37,747 nt of DNA from Oscillospiraceae bacterium (lineage in GTDB: Bacteria > Bacillota > Clostridia > Oscillospirales > Oscillospiraceae). Below, piece by piece: positions 7,952 to 15,544 of this stretch (its first letter is position 1; each line of letters begins with the position of its first letter). The position numbers and the translations under genes are program-made. Location of the stretch: positions 1 to 37,747 of the forward strand of contig JAILFJ010000103.1 in assembly GCA_024697625.1 (NCBI GenBank), given 5' to 3'. The notes under the pieces were generated by a model. That model was not told the DNA's origin and searched no databases. It saw only the letters and a program-made list of their open reading frames with translations.

Positions 7952-9913
7952 TCATGACATCTCATTCTGAATCGTCAGCAACAGCATTCTTGTTTCCGCA
8001 TCTGTATGCTTGCTCAGCAGTTCATCCATGGCACTGGGAGAGAGTTTTTTTACCCTCATGATTTTCTTTACTGTCTCGACATCGTCTTTTTCAAGAAACG
8101 CCTCAATAATCGCCGCCTGATGGCTCTTGATATACTTCGTAAAGTATTTCAGCTCTTCTTCTGTAAACAGCTCTGCATTCTCCAGCGATGCTTTCAGCGT
8201 TGTAAGTCTGTTGGCATACGGAAGCTTGGCAAAAACCTTGCCGCTGCAGAGTACTATGGTTTTTTCCGGGATTGCATCTTTCTCAAATCCCTGAATCGGC
8301 GCATTTCCAAAAGCATCTGGAATATAGACTACCGGTTCTTCTGTTAAGCAGCCAGAGATGTGAGCCCCTTTCTGGCGCATGGAAAATCGAAAGAACTCTC
8401 TCCACTTCTGAAACGGTCTCTCGCATCTTTCAGCCGGGTCATCGTTTTCTGCCTTCAGATAGTTATCCGCATAGCTCCCTTCCGGTACGGAAAACTGAAC
8501 ATTGGGACAATCCATAAAGACACTGGCTCCCATCCTGCAGATGCTTTTCGGGAGTACTGCCTCTGCCAGGTTTTCGCAGAAAGAGAACGCCCGATATCGA
8601 AGCTCTTCTACGCCCTCCATCACCACAGTCTTTCTGAGAGAAGTGCATCCTGCGAATGCAGATATACCGACCGCTTTTACACTGGCCGGAACAGTAACGC
8701 TCTCCAGGCTTGTGCAGTAATGAAACGCTTCCTTTTCGATCTCTTCCAGTCCATCCGGCAGATCGATCTGTACCAGCCCGCTGCAGCTGTCGAAGGCGCC
8801 TTCTGCGATTTTCTTTACGCCCTCCTGGAGAGTCACTCTCATTAACGATCTGCACTCTTTAAACATATAATAGCTTATCGTTGTCACACGCTTTGAAATT
8901 GTGACGGCTCTCAATTTCAGACATCCACAGAATGCGTTATTGCCTATTCTCATAACACTATCCGGAATCTTTACTTCCGTCAGCTCCCGGCACTCATAAA
9001 ACGCTCTGTCTTCGATTACTATCATTCCTTCCGGAATTGTCACGCTGACCAGACTGGTACAATTGCTGAAAGCAGATTGGCCAATGATTTCCACTCCTTC
9101 CGGAATTGTCACACTGGCCAGATTGCTGCAGTTATCGAAGGCATATCGTCCGATGCTTTTCACCCCTGTCGAGATGATCACATCTGTGAGATTGCTGCAT
9201 CCGAAAAAGCATTTTTCGGCGAGTCTTGTCACGCCTTCCGGAATTGTAATCTCTTTTGCATCCGGTGAAACCCCAACCACTTTTCCGTCTTCAATAAACA
9301 GTTCCGGTGCTTTAATGAAAATCGTTTCAGACGAGGAGGAAGAGACCATTGATCGGAAGAGATCAGACTTCAAGTCAATTTTCAGAGCGGGACGAACGCC
9401 GTTGCTGCTGCTCACGTGGTAGCCGCTGTAGAGGATGCGGCCGTCACTGCCGACGATGACGGTGTCGAGATCGTGGCTGCTCCGCGAGCGGAGCCACCAT
9501 TGGGATCTTGTAGCCCGATCTCTGTCATTCTGGAAGTACTTCATCGCTTCGTCGATACTGAGAAGGAAGACCTTGTCTCTGGTGTTATCTCCGTCCGCCG
9601 TTCCATTGTCTGGATTATCCGAATTCCTAAGCTCAGACTCCACAATTGCTGCCTTTTCTTCTTCGGAAAAGTGCTTTTCATAGAATTCTCCGTTCAGCCA
9701 TGCCCTCAGGCTGCTGGCTTTCCAGGTTGTGTTCTTATACTTGCCGTCATAAGCTCTCTCGCAAATCGGTTTCTCGGCAATCAGAAGTGCCGTCTCCGTC
9801 TCCCGGTCGATGTCAAGCACCCTCCATGACGTTCCCTGATTTTCCAGCCAGATATGCACGCCCGGCTTAAACTCTACTTCCATATAGGTCACGGTTCTTG
9901 CTGTTTCCGTCAT
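7952..9913 (-). CDS. DUF6273 - LRR_5 protein
   Basis: A 653-residue protein. Residues 1-185 form a DUF6273 domain, recognised by WRVLDIDRE..ALLIAEK, the SLRAWLNGEFY segment, FLLSIDEAMKYF, WWLRSR and a closing GVRPALKI. This fold is common in clostridial and phage-encoded proteins of unknown function and resembles a C-type-lectin/FGE-like sequence pattern. About residues 215-470 are LRR_5 repeats. The final 180 residues are helical and include KYIKSHQAAIIEAFLEKDD. GGGAGGAC sits before the ATG on the minus strand. The N-terminus (MTETA-TVTY) is nearly the same as that of the 1492-residue protein, so the two are paralogues; this one lacks the DUF4132 end. A DUF4132 remnant lies just upstream, at 10059-10250. 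Confidence 0.8.
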   Translation of the reverse strand: MTETARTVTYMEVEFKPGVHIWLENQGTSWRVLDIDRETETALLIAEKPICERAYDGKYKNTTWKASSLRAWLNGEFYEKHFSEEEKAAIVESELRNSDNPDNGTADGDNTRDKVFLLSIDEAMKYFQNDRDRATRSQWWLRSRSSHDLDTVIVGSDGRILYSGYHVSSSNGVRPALKIDLKSDLFRSMVSSSSSETIFIKAPELFIEDGKVVGVSPDAKEITIPEGVTRLAEKCFFGCSNLTDVIISTGVKSIGRYAFDNCSNLASVTIPEGVEIIGQSAFSNCTSLVSVTIPEGMIVIEDRAFYECRELTEVKIPDSVMRIGNNAFCGCLKLRAVTISKRVTTISYYMFKECRSLMRVTLQEGVKKIAEGAFDSCSGLVQIDLPDGLEEIEKEAFHYCTSLESVTVPASVKAVGISAFAGCTSLRKTVVMEGVEELRYRAFSFCENLAEAVLPKSICRMGASVFMDCPNVQFSVPEGSYADNYLKAENDDPAERCERPFQKWREFFRFSMRQKGAHISGCLTEEPVVYIPDAFGNAPIQGFEKDAIPEKTIVLCSGKVFAKLPYANRLTTLKASLENAELFTEEELKYFTKYIKSHQAAIIEAFLEKDDVETVKKIMRVKKLSPSAMDELLSKHTDAETRMLLLTIQNEMS

Positions 9914-9957
9914 ATTCTCTGTCCTCCCTGGTCAGTCTCTTTTTCACAAGTGGCTCT

Positions 9958-9963
9958 ATTATA
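9958..9963 (-). promoter_or_regulatory. Putative -10 box for the DUF6273-LRR gene
   Basis: TATAAT read on the minus strand, 45 bases before the ATG at 9913. The expected -35 position reads poorly (CGGGCT), so only the -10 is convincing. Confidence 0.4.
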
Positions 9964-10058
9964 CACCATACCCTCTGCAAAGCCCGCATGACTATTTGGA
10001 AATCAGATTCCCGATTAGCCATAATATGGCAGATCAGTCTCAGTTCTTCAAGCGGCTT

Positions 10059-10250
10059 TCAAATCAGATCCAGCGTGAACTCGTCCATCGGGTCGAAGTC
10101 CGCGAAGTGCTCATTTTTGTATTCCATCAGCATGGGCAGTACATTCGTTGCCTTGTTCTCAGACGCGATCCGGATGAAGTCCATGATCTGCGGCAGCGAG
10201 AACTTCGGGAGGAAGATTCTGACAGACAGGTCATCGTGTATGCTACAAGT
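10059..10250 (-). pseudogene. Remnant of a DUF4132 C-terminus
   Basis: Read on the minus strand from about 10250 to the TGA at 10059-10061, this stretch encodes the last ~60 residues of a DUF4132 protein, ending in DFDPMDEFTLDLI. It contains IMDFIRIASENKATNVLPML and aligns along its whole length with the C-termini of the proteins at 4241-6571 and 17389-21867. Bases 10069-10102 are identical to 17396-17429. No start codon, ribosome binding site or upstream DUF4132 sequence remains before the ATPase gene, so this is a decayed or recombined fragment. The rest of the 409-base gap holds the promoter of the DUF6273-LRR gene and nothing else I recognise. Confidence 0.75.
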
Positions 10251-10322
10251 CTCTCTTCAATCATTGGATTGATTCATCGTCTGACAATCTATACAAAATT
10301 GCGCTTCTTGAATGATGTTCCG

Positions 10323-11627
10323 TTATCGTGAAAGATATGATTCATCCAGAAGAAAATCTTCTATGCCAATATACTGAATTCCGTTCTCATCCTGCCACGG
10401 TTTTATGTAGTCTCTTACGACCACGATTTTTCTGAAGGAGTCAGGGATTCGGATTAATGAAGCAATCTCCTGCTCCCTCTTTTCCGGATCTGCAATACTC
10501 AGTGCAGATTGAATATAGTACCGTTCATCTCCCCGGTTTACCACAAAGTCTACTTCCAGCTGTTTCCGAATATTCTTTCCGGAATCATCCCTTACATTCT
10601 GTTCTACAACGCCAACATCCACATCAAAGCCCCGCCGAACGAGGTCATTGAAGAGGACGTTTTCCATCAGATGCGTTTCCTCAAGCTGCCTGAATCCAAG
10701 TCTGGCGTTGCGCAGTCCGGGGTCGGAATAGTAATATTTAACCGGCGTCTTGATGTACTTTCTGCCTTTGACATCGTACCTTTCCGCTTTTTGGATCAGA
10801 AATGCATCCAGGAAAAAGCCGATGTATTTGTCGATGGTATCCGGCGCAATCCTGATCTGTCTTTCACTGGCAAACGTATTTGACAGTCTGCTTGGATTGG
10901 TCAGCGATCCGATTCCGGATGCCAGAACATTCAGAAGCATTTCAAGGATCTCTGCATCGTTCTTCATCTGATGCCGTTCGAGCACGTCCCTGATGTATGT
11001 GCGGCTGAAAAGATCCCGCAGATAGCGGCTTTTTTCCTCATGAGTCTTCATGGCCCATACCAGAGGCATACCCCCATAGGTATAGAAGTCCCGCCATGCT
11101 CCTCGCTTGTCCCCTTCGTACTGCTCATACACCTCGGCAAATGAGAACGGGTTCACACGAATCTCGTCTCCGCGGTCACGAAATTGGGTCAGAATATCCG
11201 ATGAGAGCATTCTGGAATTGCTTCCCGTAACATAAATGTCTGCATTGGGAAGCTTCATAAGCCCCAGTACAACATCAATGAAAGAGATCATCTCATTTGG
11301 GTCATTCACATAAGGATTCGGGATCTCGGCTACAAACTGGATTTCGTCTATAAACACATAGTACCGTCTGTTCGGATCCGGCATCCGCTCTCTCACCACT
11401 TTGTTCAGTTCAAAGGGATTGCGGTACTTTGCATTATCGATTTCATCCAGAGCGAGCCCTACGATCTGCTCCTCATTTATTCCGCTATCCAGCAGATACT
11501 GACGATAAAGAGTAAACAGAAGATAGGACTTCCCGCTCCGGCGAAGGCCAGTAATGACCTTAATACGCCCGTTGTCCTTTTTTTGGATCAACTGATCCAA
11601 GTATTGTTTTCTGGCATACTGTTTCAT
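10323..11627 (-). CDS. AAA family ATPase with DUF4143 (ATP-binding protein)
   Basis: A 434-residue member of the common AAA_14/DUF4143 ATPases. Walker A is GLRRSGKS (residues 26-33) and Walker B is YYVFIDEI (near 90-97). The sensor region reads TGSNSRMLSSDI, followed by NPFSFAEVYE. The C-terminal part (EVDFVVNRGDERYYIQS and onward) is the degenerate PD-(D/E)XK-like region seen in this family, with Gln in place of an acidic catalytic residue, so it is probably not an active nuclease. The family is widespread in Bacteroidota, Bacillota and archaea, and its biological role is unclear. CGGAGGA precedes the ATG at 11627. It lies downstream of the small genes at 11677-12040 and may belong to their transcript, but it also has its own promoter and two palindromes upstream. 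Confidence 0.9.
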   Translation of the reverse strand: MKQYARKQYLDQLIQKKDNGRIKVITGLRRSGKSYLLFTLYRQYLLDSGINEEQIVGLALDEIDNAKYRNPFELNKVVRERMPDPNRRYYVFIDEIQFVAEIPNPYVNDPNEMISFIDVVLGLMKLPNADIYVTGSNSRMLSSDILTQFRDRGDEIRVNPFSFAEVYEQYEGDKRGAWRDFYTYGGMPLVWAMKTHEEKSRYLRDLFSRTYIRDVLERHQMKNDAEILEMLLNVLASGIGSLTNPSRLSNTFASERQIRIAPDTIDKYIGFFLDAFLIQKAERYDVKGRKYIKTPVKYYYSDPGLRNARLGFRQLEETHLMENVLFNDLVRRGFDVDVGVVEQNVRDDSGKNIRKQLEVDFVVNRGDERYYIQSALSIADPEKREQEIASLIRIPDSFRKIVVVRDYIKPWQDENGIQYIGIEDFLLDESYLSR

Positions 11628-11647
11628 TCGGTCCTCCGTGATTTTTT

Positions 11648-11660
11648 TGCGGCATCCGCA
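11648..11660. promoter_or_regulatory. Palindrome, candidate operator (downstream copy)
   Basis: TGCGGcatCCGCA, 5-bp arms and a 3-base centre, just downstream of the -10 at 11676-11681 and 21 bases before the ATPase start. It matches a second copy at 11724-11738 (TTGCGGattCCGCAA); the shared pattern is TGCGGnnTCCGCA and the centres are 77 bases apart. The two copies bracket the promoter, as paired repressor sites often do. Confidence 0.4.
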
Positions 11661-11675
11661 TTTATTTCACGAAGC

Positions 11676-11705
11676 ATCATACCACAGGGCAATCAGGCAA
11701 GGCAA
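11676..11705 (-). promoter_or_regulatory. Extended -10 promoter of the ATPase gene
   Basis: On the minus strand TTGCCT (11705-11700), an 18-base spacer and TATGAT (11681-11676), preceded by TGG to give an extended -10. The -10 box ends 48 bases before the ATPase ATG. It lies between the two TGCGGnnTCCGCA palindromes. Confidence 0.45.
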
Positions 11706-11847
11706 GTCTTCTATCTGAAATTTTTGCGGATTCCGCAATTTTTTCACTTAGATGATTTATCGTCTTTGCAAGCCTTTTCTGTGGGCAACAATCCTTCTGC
11801 TTGCTAAACTCTGTGAATCGCTTTACTGTTACCGTAGGGAAAATCAT
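11677..11847 (-). CDS. Small open frame, 56 residues, function unknown
   Basis: The frame begins at ATG 11847-11845, seven bases after GGGAGGA and only 16 bases after the stop of the Gly-rich small gene, and ends with TGA at 11677-11679. The product begins MIFPTVTVKRF, is basic, has a predicted helical middle (LAKTINHLSEKIAE) and three Cys. I recognise no family. The good ribosome binding site argues for translation. Against it, the frame is short, its stop overlaps the -10 box of the ATPase promoter and the second palindrome lies inside it. It could be a leader peptide or a chance frame. Confidence 0.35.
   Translation of the reverse strand: MIFPTVTVKRFTEFSKQKDCCPQKRLAKTINHLSEKIAESAKISDRRLALPDCPVV
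11724..11738. promoter_or_regulatory. Palindrome, candidate operator (upstream copy)
   Basis: TTGCGGattCCGCAA, 6-bp arms and a 3-base centre, about 19 bases upstream of the -35 of the ATPase promoter and inside the small frame at 11677-11847. It is the partner of the palindrome at 11648-11660. Confidence 0.4.
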
Positions 11848-11863
11848 ACTGTTCCTCCCTCAT

Positions 11864-12040
11864 TTACGCGCCGCAGCTGCCGAGGATATAGCACAGGACA
11901 ATAAACAGAATCACATAAAGCAGAATATTGCTCCCGCAGCCGGAGCCGCCTCCCCCTCCGTTGTTTCCTGAGCCGGGGTCCGATCCGCCGCCTCCATACA
12001 GCTGATAGCCTACAAAGTCCATGAAGTCATCGTTTTTCAT
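11864..12040 (-). CDS. Small glycine-rich single-span membrane protein
   Basis: A 58-residue protein starting at ATG 12040, eight bases after AAAGGAGA. Residues 1-15 are polar and acidic (MKNDDFMDFVGYQLY), residues 16-36 are mostly Gly with Ser and Asn, and residues 38-54 form one hydrophobic span (NILLYVILFIVLCYILG). It ends GSCGA, and residue 35 is also Cys. The gene sits 50 bases after the Sel1-repeat gene on the same strand and is probably co-transcribed with it. No known family is recognised; a small membrane partner of the Sel1 protein is a guess. It is too short for most gene callers, but the ribosome binding site and composition make it credible. Confidence 0.65.
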   Translation of the reverse strand: MKNDDFMDFVGYQLYGGGGSDPGSGNNGGGGGSGCGSNILLYVILFIVLCYILGSCGA

Positions 12041-12090
12041 TGTCCGTCTCCTTTCGCCATTATTGTTTTCACTGCATGAGTTCTTATCCT

Positions 12091-15000
12091 TCAGTAATCC
12101 TTTTTCTTTCCGCAGCGTAGGCACTTGGTGGAGAAAAGCCCTTTTCTGAAGTCTCCTCCGCAGTATCTGCATTTCCCGTTTGCCTGATACTGCCTGCAAA
12201 GCACATCCTGGCTCATTTCCTCCGGTTTCTCCGGCGTGTGCTCCGCCGTAGCGGCTGCTCCGGCCCCCTGCTCCGGGGTTTCTGCGGGAGCCTCTTCTGA
12301 CACAGGCTTTGTATCTTCCTGCGAACCAGAAGTCGGTTTTTTCAGTGCAACTGCCCACTTCAGCTCTCGGTCGGGCTCTCTCCCGGCTTCTTTTGCAGCT
12401 TTCAGGTCCTCCAGTTTTTTAAGATTGTTTTCTGCCTGCTTTAAATCAGGCTTCGTCTGAAGGGCTTTTTCGAACAGTGATCGGGCTCTTTCGGGATCAG
12501 CCTCCAAAGCCAGGCCAAACTTCGCAGCCAGTTCTGTCGGGTCTGCGAAGAAAACTCCCAACAGATTCATTGCTTCAGGAGATCCGGATTCAGCAGCTTT
12601 TTTCAGCAGCTCATATGCATTTTGACAGTCAGTCATTCCCGCCTTCCGTTTCAGCGTAAATTCTGCCAATGCCGTCATGAACATGCCATCTGCCGACTCG
12701 TACTTCCGGATATTCCTGAGTGCGCTTTCATTTCCCTGCTCCGCCGCTTTGCGGAACCATTCCATCCCCGCAGTATAGTCTACCTGTACCCCGTATCCGT
12801 TCATATACATAAAACCGAGGTTGTCCTGCGCCACAGCCAGTCCGCCCTCTGCAGCATGTTTCATCAGGCGGAATACCTTCTCTTTATCTGCATTTTCCTT
12901 TTCTGAGAATTCCTTATTGGCTGCTGCGAAGTATGCTTCCGGCCGCTCTAACTGCTTCAGAGCCTGAGCTGACTGAGCGTTTCCGTTATCAGCCGCTTTA
13001 CGCAGCCATCCGATGCCAGCTTCAAAATCCTGCTTGACGTTGTTCCCGTTCAGGTAGAGCATGCCGAGAGCTCCCTGCGCTGCTCCATGTCCGAGTTCGG
13101 CGGCTTTTTTCACGAGTCTTGCGCCGAGCTCCGGATTCGAGCCGCCGCTGTTTGCTCCGTCTCCCATCTTATCCAGGCCCATCCCAAACATAATCTGTGG
13201 GTACATCGTTCGCGCCTGCTCGGCCTCCGGATTCCCATGCTGTTCCGCTTTCTCCAGCCACGCGACAGCAGCATCCGGATCGGTCTCAGTTCCCCTGCCG
13301 AGGAGATAGACCTGAGAGAGACTCAGTTCTCCCCTCGGATCAGCCAGCTCCGCTGACTTTTTATAAAGGTCGAATGCCTTATCGAAGTCCACTTCCGTGC
13401 CATATCCGTTTTCATAGCAGATGCCAAGGACATACATTCCTCGCGGGTCACCGGCAGAAGCAGACTTTCCTGCCATTTTGAAGGCATCGCGCTGACCGTT
13501 CTCCTGATTATATTCCGTATAGTTCTGGGAGATTCCCACATATTTTTCCGCCAGCTGTGCCTGCGCCCGAGGGTTGCCTTCATCGGCCTGTTTGATAACC
13601 TCCTCAATGTCGGAGAAGTTGTCGACAAATCCCTGCGCATGCTCTGCAAACCGCTGATCACCGGATGCAGCCGCTTTTTTCATCCAATACAGCGCTTTTA
13701 CCAGATCCCGTTCCGTCTTATAACCGGTTGCGTAATAATCCGCAAGAATTTTCTGTAAGCCGGGATTCCCGTTCTCTGCGCCTCTCTTCGCATCTTCAAA
13801 GCTGATCGTCTCTCCGTTGAAGGTTGCCTCCAGATTCGCACAGATTTGCTTTGCTTCCTCATCTCCGAGATCCGCAGCTTTCTTCGCCCATTTATGGGCC
13901 TCGTAAAGATCGTCTTTTCCGCCGGGGCGGTTGATATAGTAGTTAATCAGCAGCTTCATGGCTTTTACCGAACCCTGTTCCGCCATCTGCTCTGCTTCTT
14001 CGACAGTCTGCGGCTGGCTCTCTTCCTCCTGTTGCGGCTTCAGCGGTGCCCCAAGTTTCTCCAGCAGGCCTTTCGCGCCTTCATCTCCCAGTGAAGCAGC
14101 TTTCTGCAGCCATTCCACCGCCTTGCCGGCGTTCTGTTCAACCCCCTTGCCGAGCAGATAGCAGGCTGCAAGATTGCTCATGCCGTTCATGTCACCTGCT
14201 TCAGCCGCCTTTCTGGACCACTCGTAGGCGGCCTGAGGGTTCTCCTGTGTCCCATTACCCTGAAAGTACATCTGTCCCAGTCTTGCCTGGCTCGGTACGT
14301 GTCCCTTGTTCGCTGCCCGCTCAAACAGGCGGAACGCCTTGGTTGCATCCTTTGCCGTTCCCGTTCCGTTCTCATAGAAGGAGGCCAGTGTGAAGATACC
14401 GTCAGGATCAGATTTTGAAGCCGACTTCTGCGCCCAGCGGAACGCCTCTTCCTCATCTGCCTTATCTCCGAGATCCGTTCGATACTGGGCAAACAGTGCA
14501 AGGATTCTTGCATAGTTCGCCTGTCCTTCGGTATCTCCCGCCTCCGCTTTTGCTTTCATCTCAGCAGCAGAGAGCAGCACCTGTCCCAGCGAATCTTCTT
14601 CCTCTGCGCCGTTTTCCACCGCTTTTGCTTTCCATTCCGCCGCCCTTTCGAAGTCTCTCTCCGTGCCAAAAGCTTTCATATAGAAGTCGCCAAGCGTATT
14701 CATAGCCCCCGTATCGCCGCTTTCCGCCAGCTTTTTCAGCCAGTAAAAAGCCTTTTCCGGATTCCGGGTATCCTCTTCCTCTTCTTCGTGGATTTCTTCC
14801 CCTTCACCGGAAGCCGCACGCATGAGTTTCATCATCGCTCTGGCATTTCTTTCAAGATCCTTATGCGCGCTGGTGTAGTCCCCCATATAGTATTGGAACA
14901 GATGCTTCATCATTCTGACGTCGCCTCCTTCGGCGGCCGCCTCTTTCTTCTCAATCGGCATCGCATCAAGGAGTACTTCCCTCATCATATCAGCTTCATA

Positions 15001-15522
15001 TGGCCGCATCAGCTTCATCTCGCCGGAAAGCGTCCGGCATACAAGGTCCGGCCGTTCGTCTCCTGAAACGGGATTCAGCACGAGTTCATTCCCCTGTTCC
15101 TCCACCAGGATACCCTGCTGTTTCGGATTCAGGTCCGTATACTTCTCAAAAACACCGTGTTCACTCAGCCAGAGGGACATGTTCAGGCAGAAAAACAGAA
15201 AGATCTGCATCACATTCTGGAGTTCGTCCGGAGCATTTCCCTGTACGTTGCCCTGCTGATCCAGGGTCAGGACAGCCTGTCGGTGGGTTTCGCTTTCCTC
15301 TGCCTGATAAATAAGTCCGCGCCAATCAAGTTCCAGTTCTATCTGATCCGGACTCGCCCGATAGAACAGGCGCTGTGCCGCATCCGTAATGTCCACCGTG
15401 TACGCACAGTCAGCGAACAGTTTCTGAAGTTCTGGTTCCTGATTATCGGCATGCTTATCCATAAAGGTTTTTATTGTGTCAATGCTTATGAACAGATTCA
15501 GCCTGTTTTGATTCGTATCCAT
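12091..15522 (-). CDS. Large Sel1-repeat protein with C-terminal zinc ribbon
   Basis: An 1143-residue protein. Residues 1-185 form an N-terminal domain shared with the next upstream gene, with QGILVEE...PVSGDERPDL near 136-160. From about residue 195 to 1040 there is a long array of Sel1/TPR-like repeats of about 36 residues (A..Wy.KAAe.Gd..a...Lg..y..G.gt..d...A), which normally form a superhelical scaffold for protein binding. The C-terminus has four paired Cys (1118, 1121, 1134, 1137; CRYC and CLRC) that look like a zinc ribbon, preceded by a Glu/Ala/Pro-rich linker. AGGAGGAA lies before the ATG. No signal peptide is seen, so it is probably cytoplasmic. The 547-residue gene ends 22 bases upstream, so the two form one unit. 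A scaffold or adaptor role is inference. Confidence 0.85.
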   Translation of the reverse strand: MDTNQNRLNLFISIDTIKTFMDKHADNQEPELQKLFADCAYTVDITDAAQRLFYRASPDQIELELDWRGLIYQAEESETHRQAVLTLDQQGNVQGNAPDELQNVMQIFLFFCLNMSLWLSEHGVFEKYTDLNPKQQGILVEEQGNELVLNPVSGDERPDLVCRTLSGEMKLMRPYEADMMREVLLDAMPIEKKEAAAEGGDVRMMKHLFQYYMGDYTSAHKDLERNARAMMKLMRAASGEGEEIHEEEEEDTRNPEKAFYWLKKLAESGDTGAMNTLGDFYMKAFGTERDFERAAEWKAKAVENGAEEEDSLGQVLLSAAEMKAKAEAGDTEGQANYARILALFAQYRTDLGDKADEEEAFRWAQKSASKSDPDGIFTLASFYENGTGTAKDATKAFRLFERAANKGHVPSQARLGQMYFQGNGTQENPQAAYEWSRKAAEAGDMNGMSNLAACYLLGKGVEQNAGKAVEWLQKAASLGDEGAKGLLEKLGAPLKPQQEEESQPQTVEEAEQMAEQGSVKAMKLLINYYINRPGGKDDLYEAHKWAKKAADLGDEEAKQICANLEATFNGETISFEDAKRGAENGNPGLQKILADYYATGYKTERDLVKALYWMKKAAASGDQRFAEHAQGFVDNFSDIEEVIKQADEGNPRAQAQLAEKYVGISQNYTEYNQENGQRDAFKMAGKSASAGDPRGMYVLGICYENGYGTEVDFDKAFDLYKKSAELADPRGELSLSQVYLLGRGTETDPDAAVAWLEKAEQHGNPEAEQARTMYPQIMFGMGLDKMGDGANSGGSNPELGARLVKKAAELGHGAAQGALGMLYLNGNNVKQDFEAGIGWLRKAADNGNAQSAQALKQLERPEAYFAAANKEFSEKENADKEKVFRLMKHAAEGGLAVAQDNLGFMYMNGYGVQVDYTAGMEWFRKAAEQGNESALRNIRKYESADGMFMTALAEFTLKRKAGMTDCQNAYELLKKAAESGSPEAMNLLGVFFADPTELAAKFGLALEADPERARSLFEKALQTKPDLKQAENNLKKLEDLKAAKEAGREPDRELKWAVALKKPTSGSQEDTKPVSEEAPAETPEQGAGAAATAEHTPEKPEEMSQDVLCRQYQANGKCRYCGGDFRKGLFSTKCLRCGKKKDY

Positions 15523-15544
15523 GTTGTTCCTCCTGCCCGTTTTT

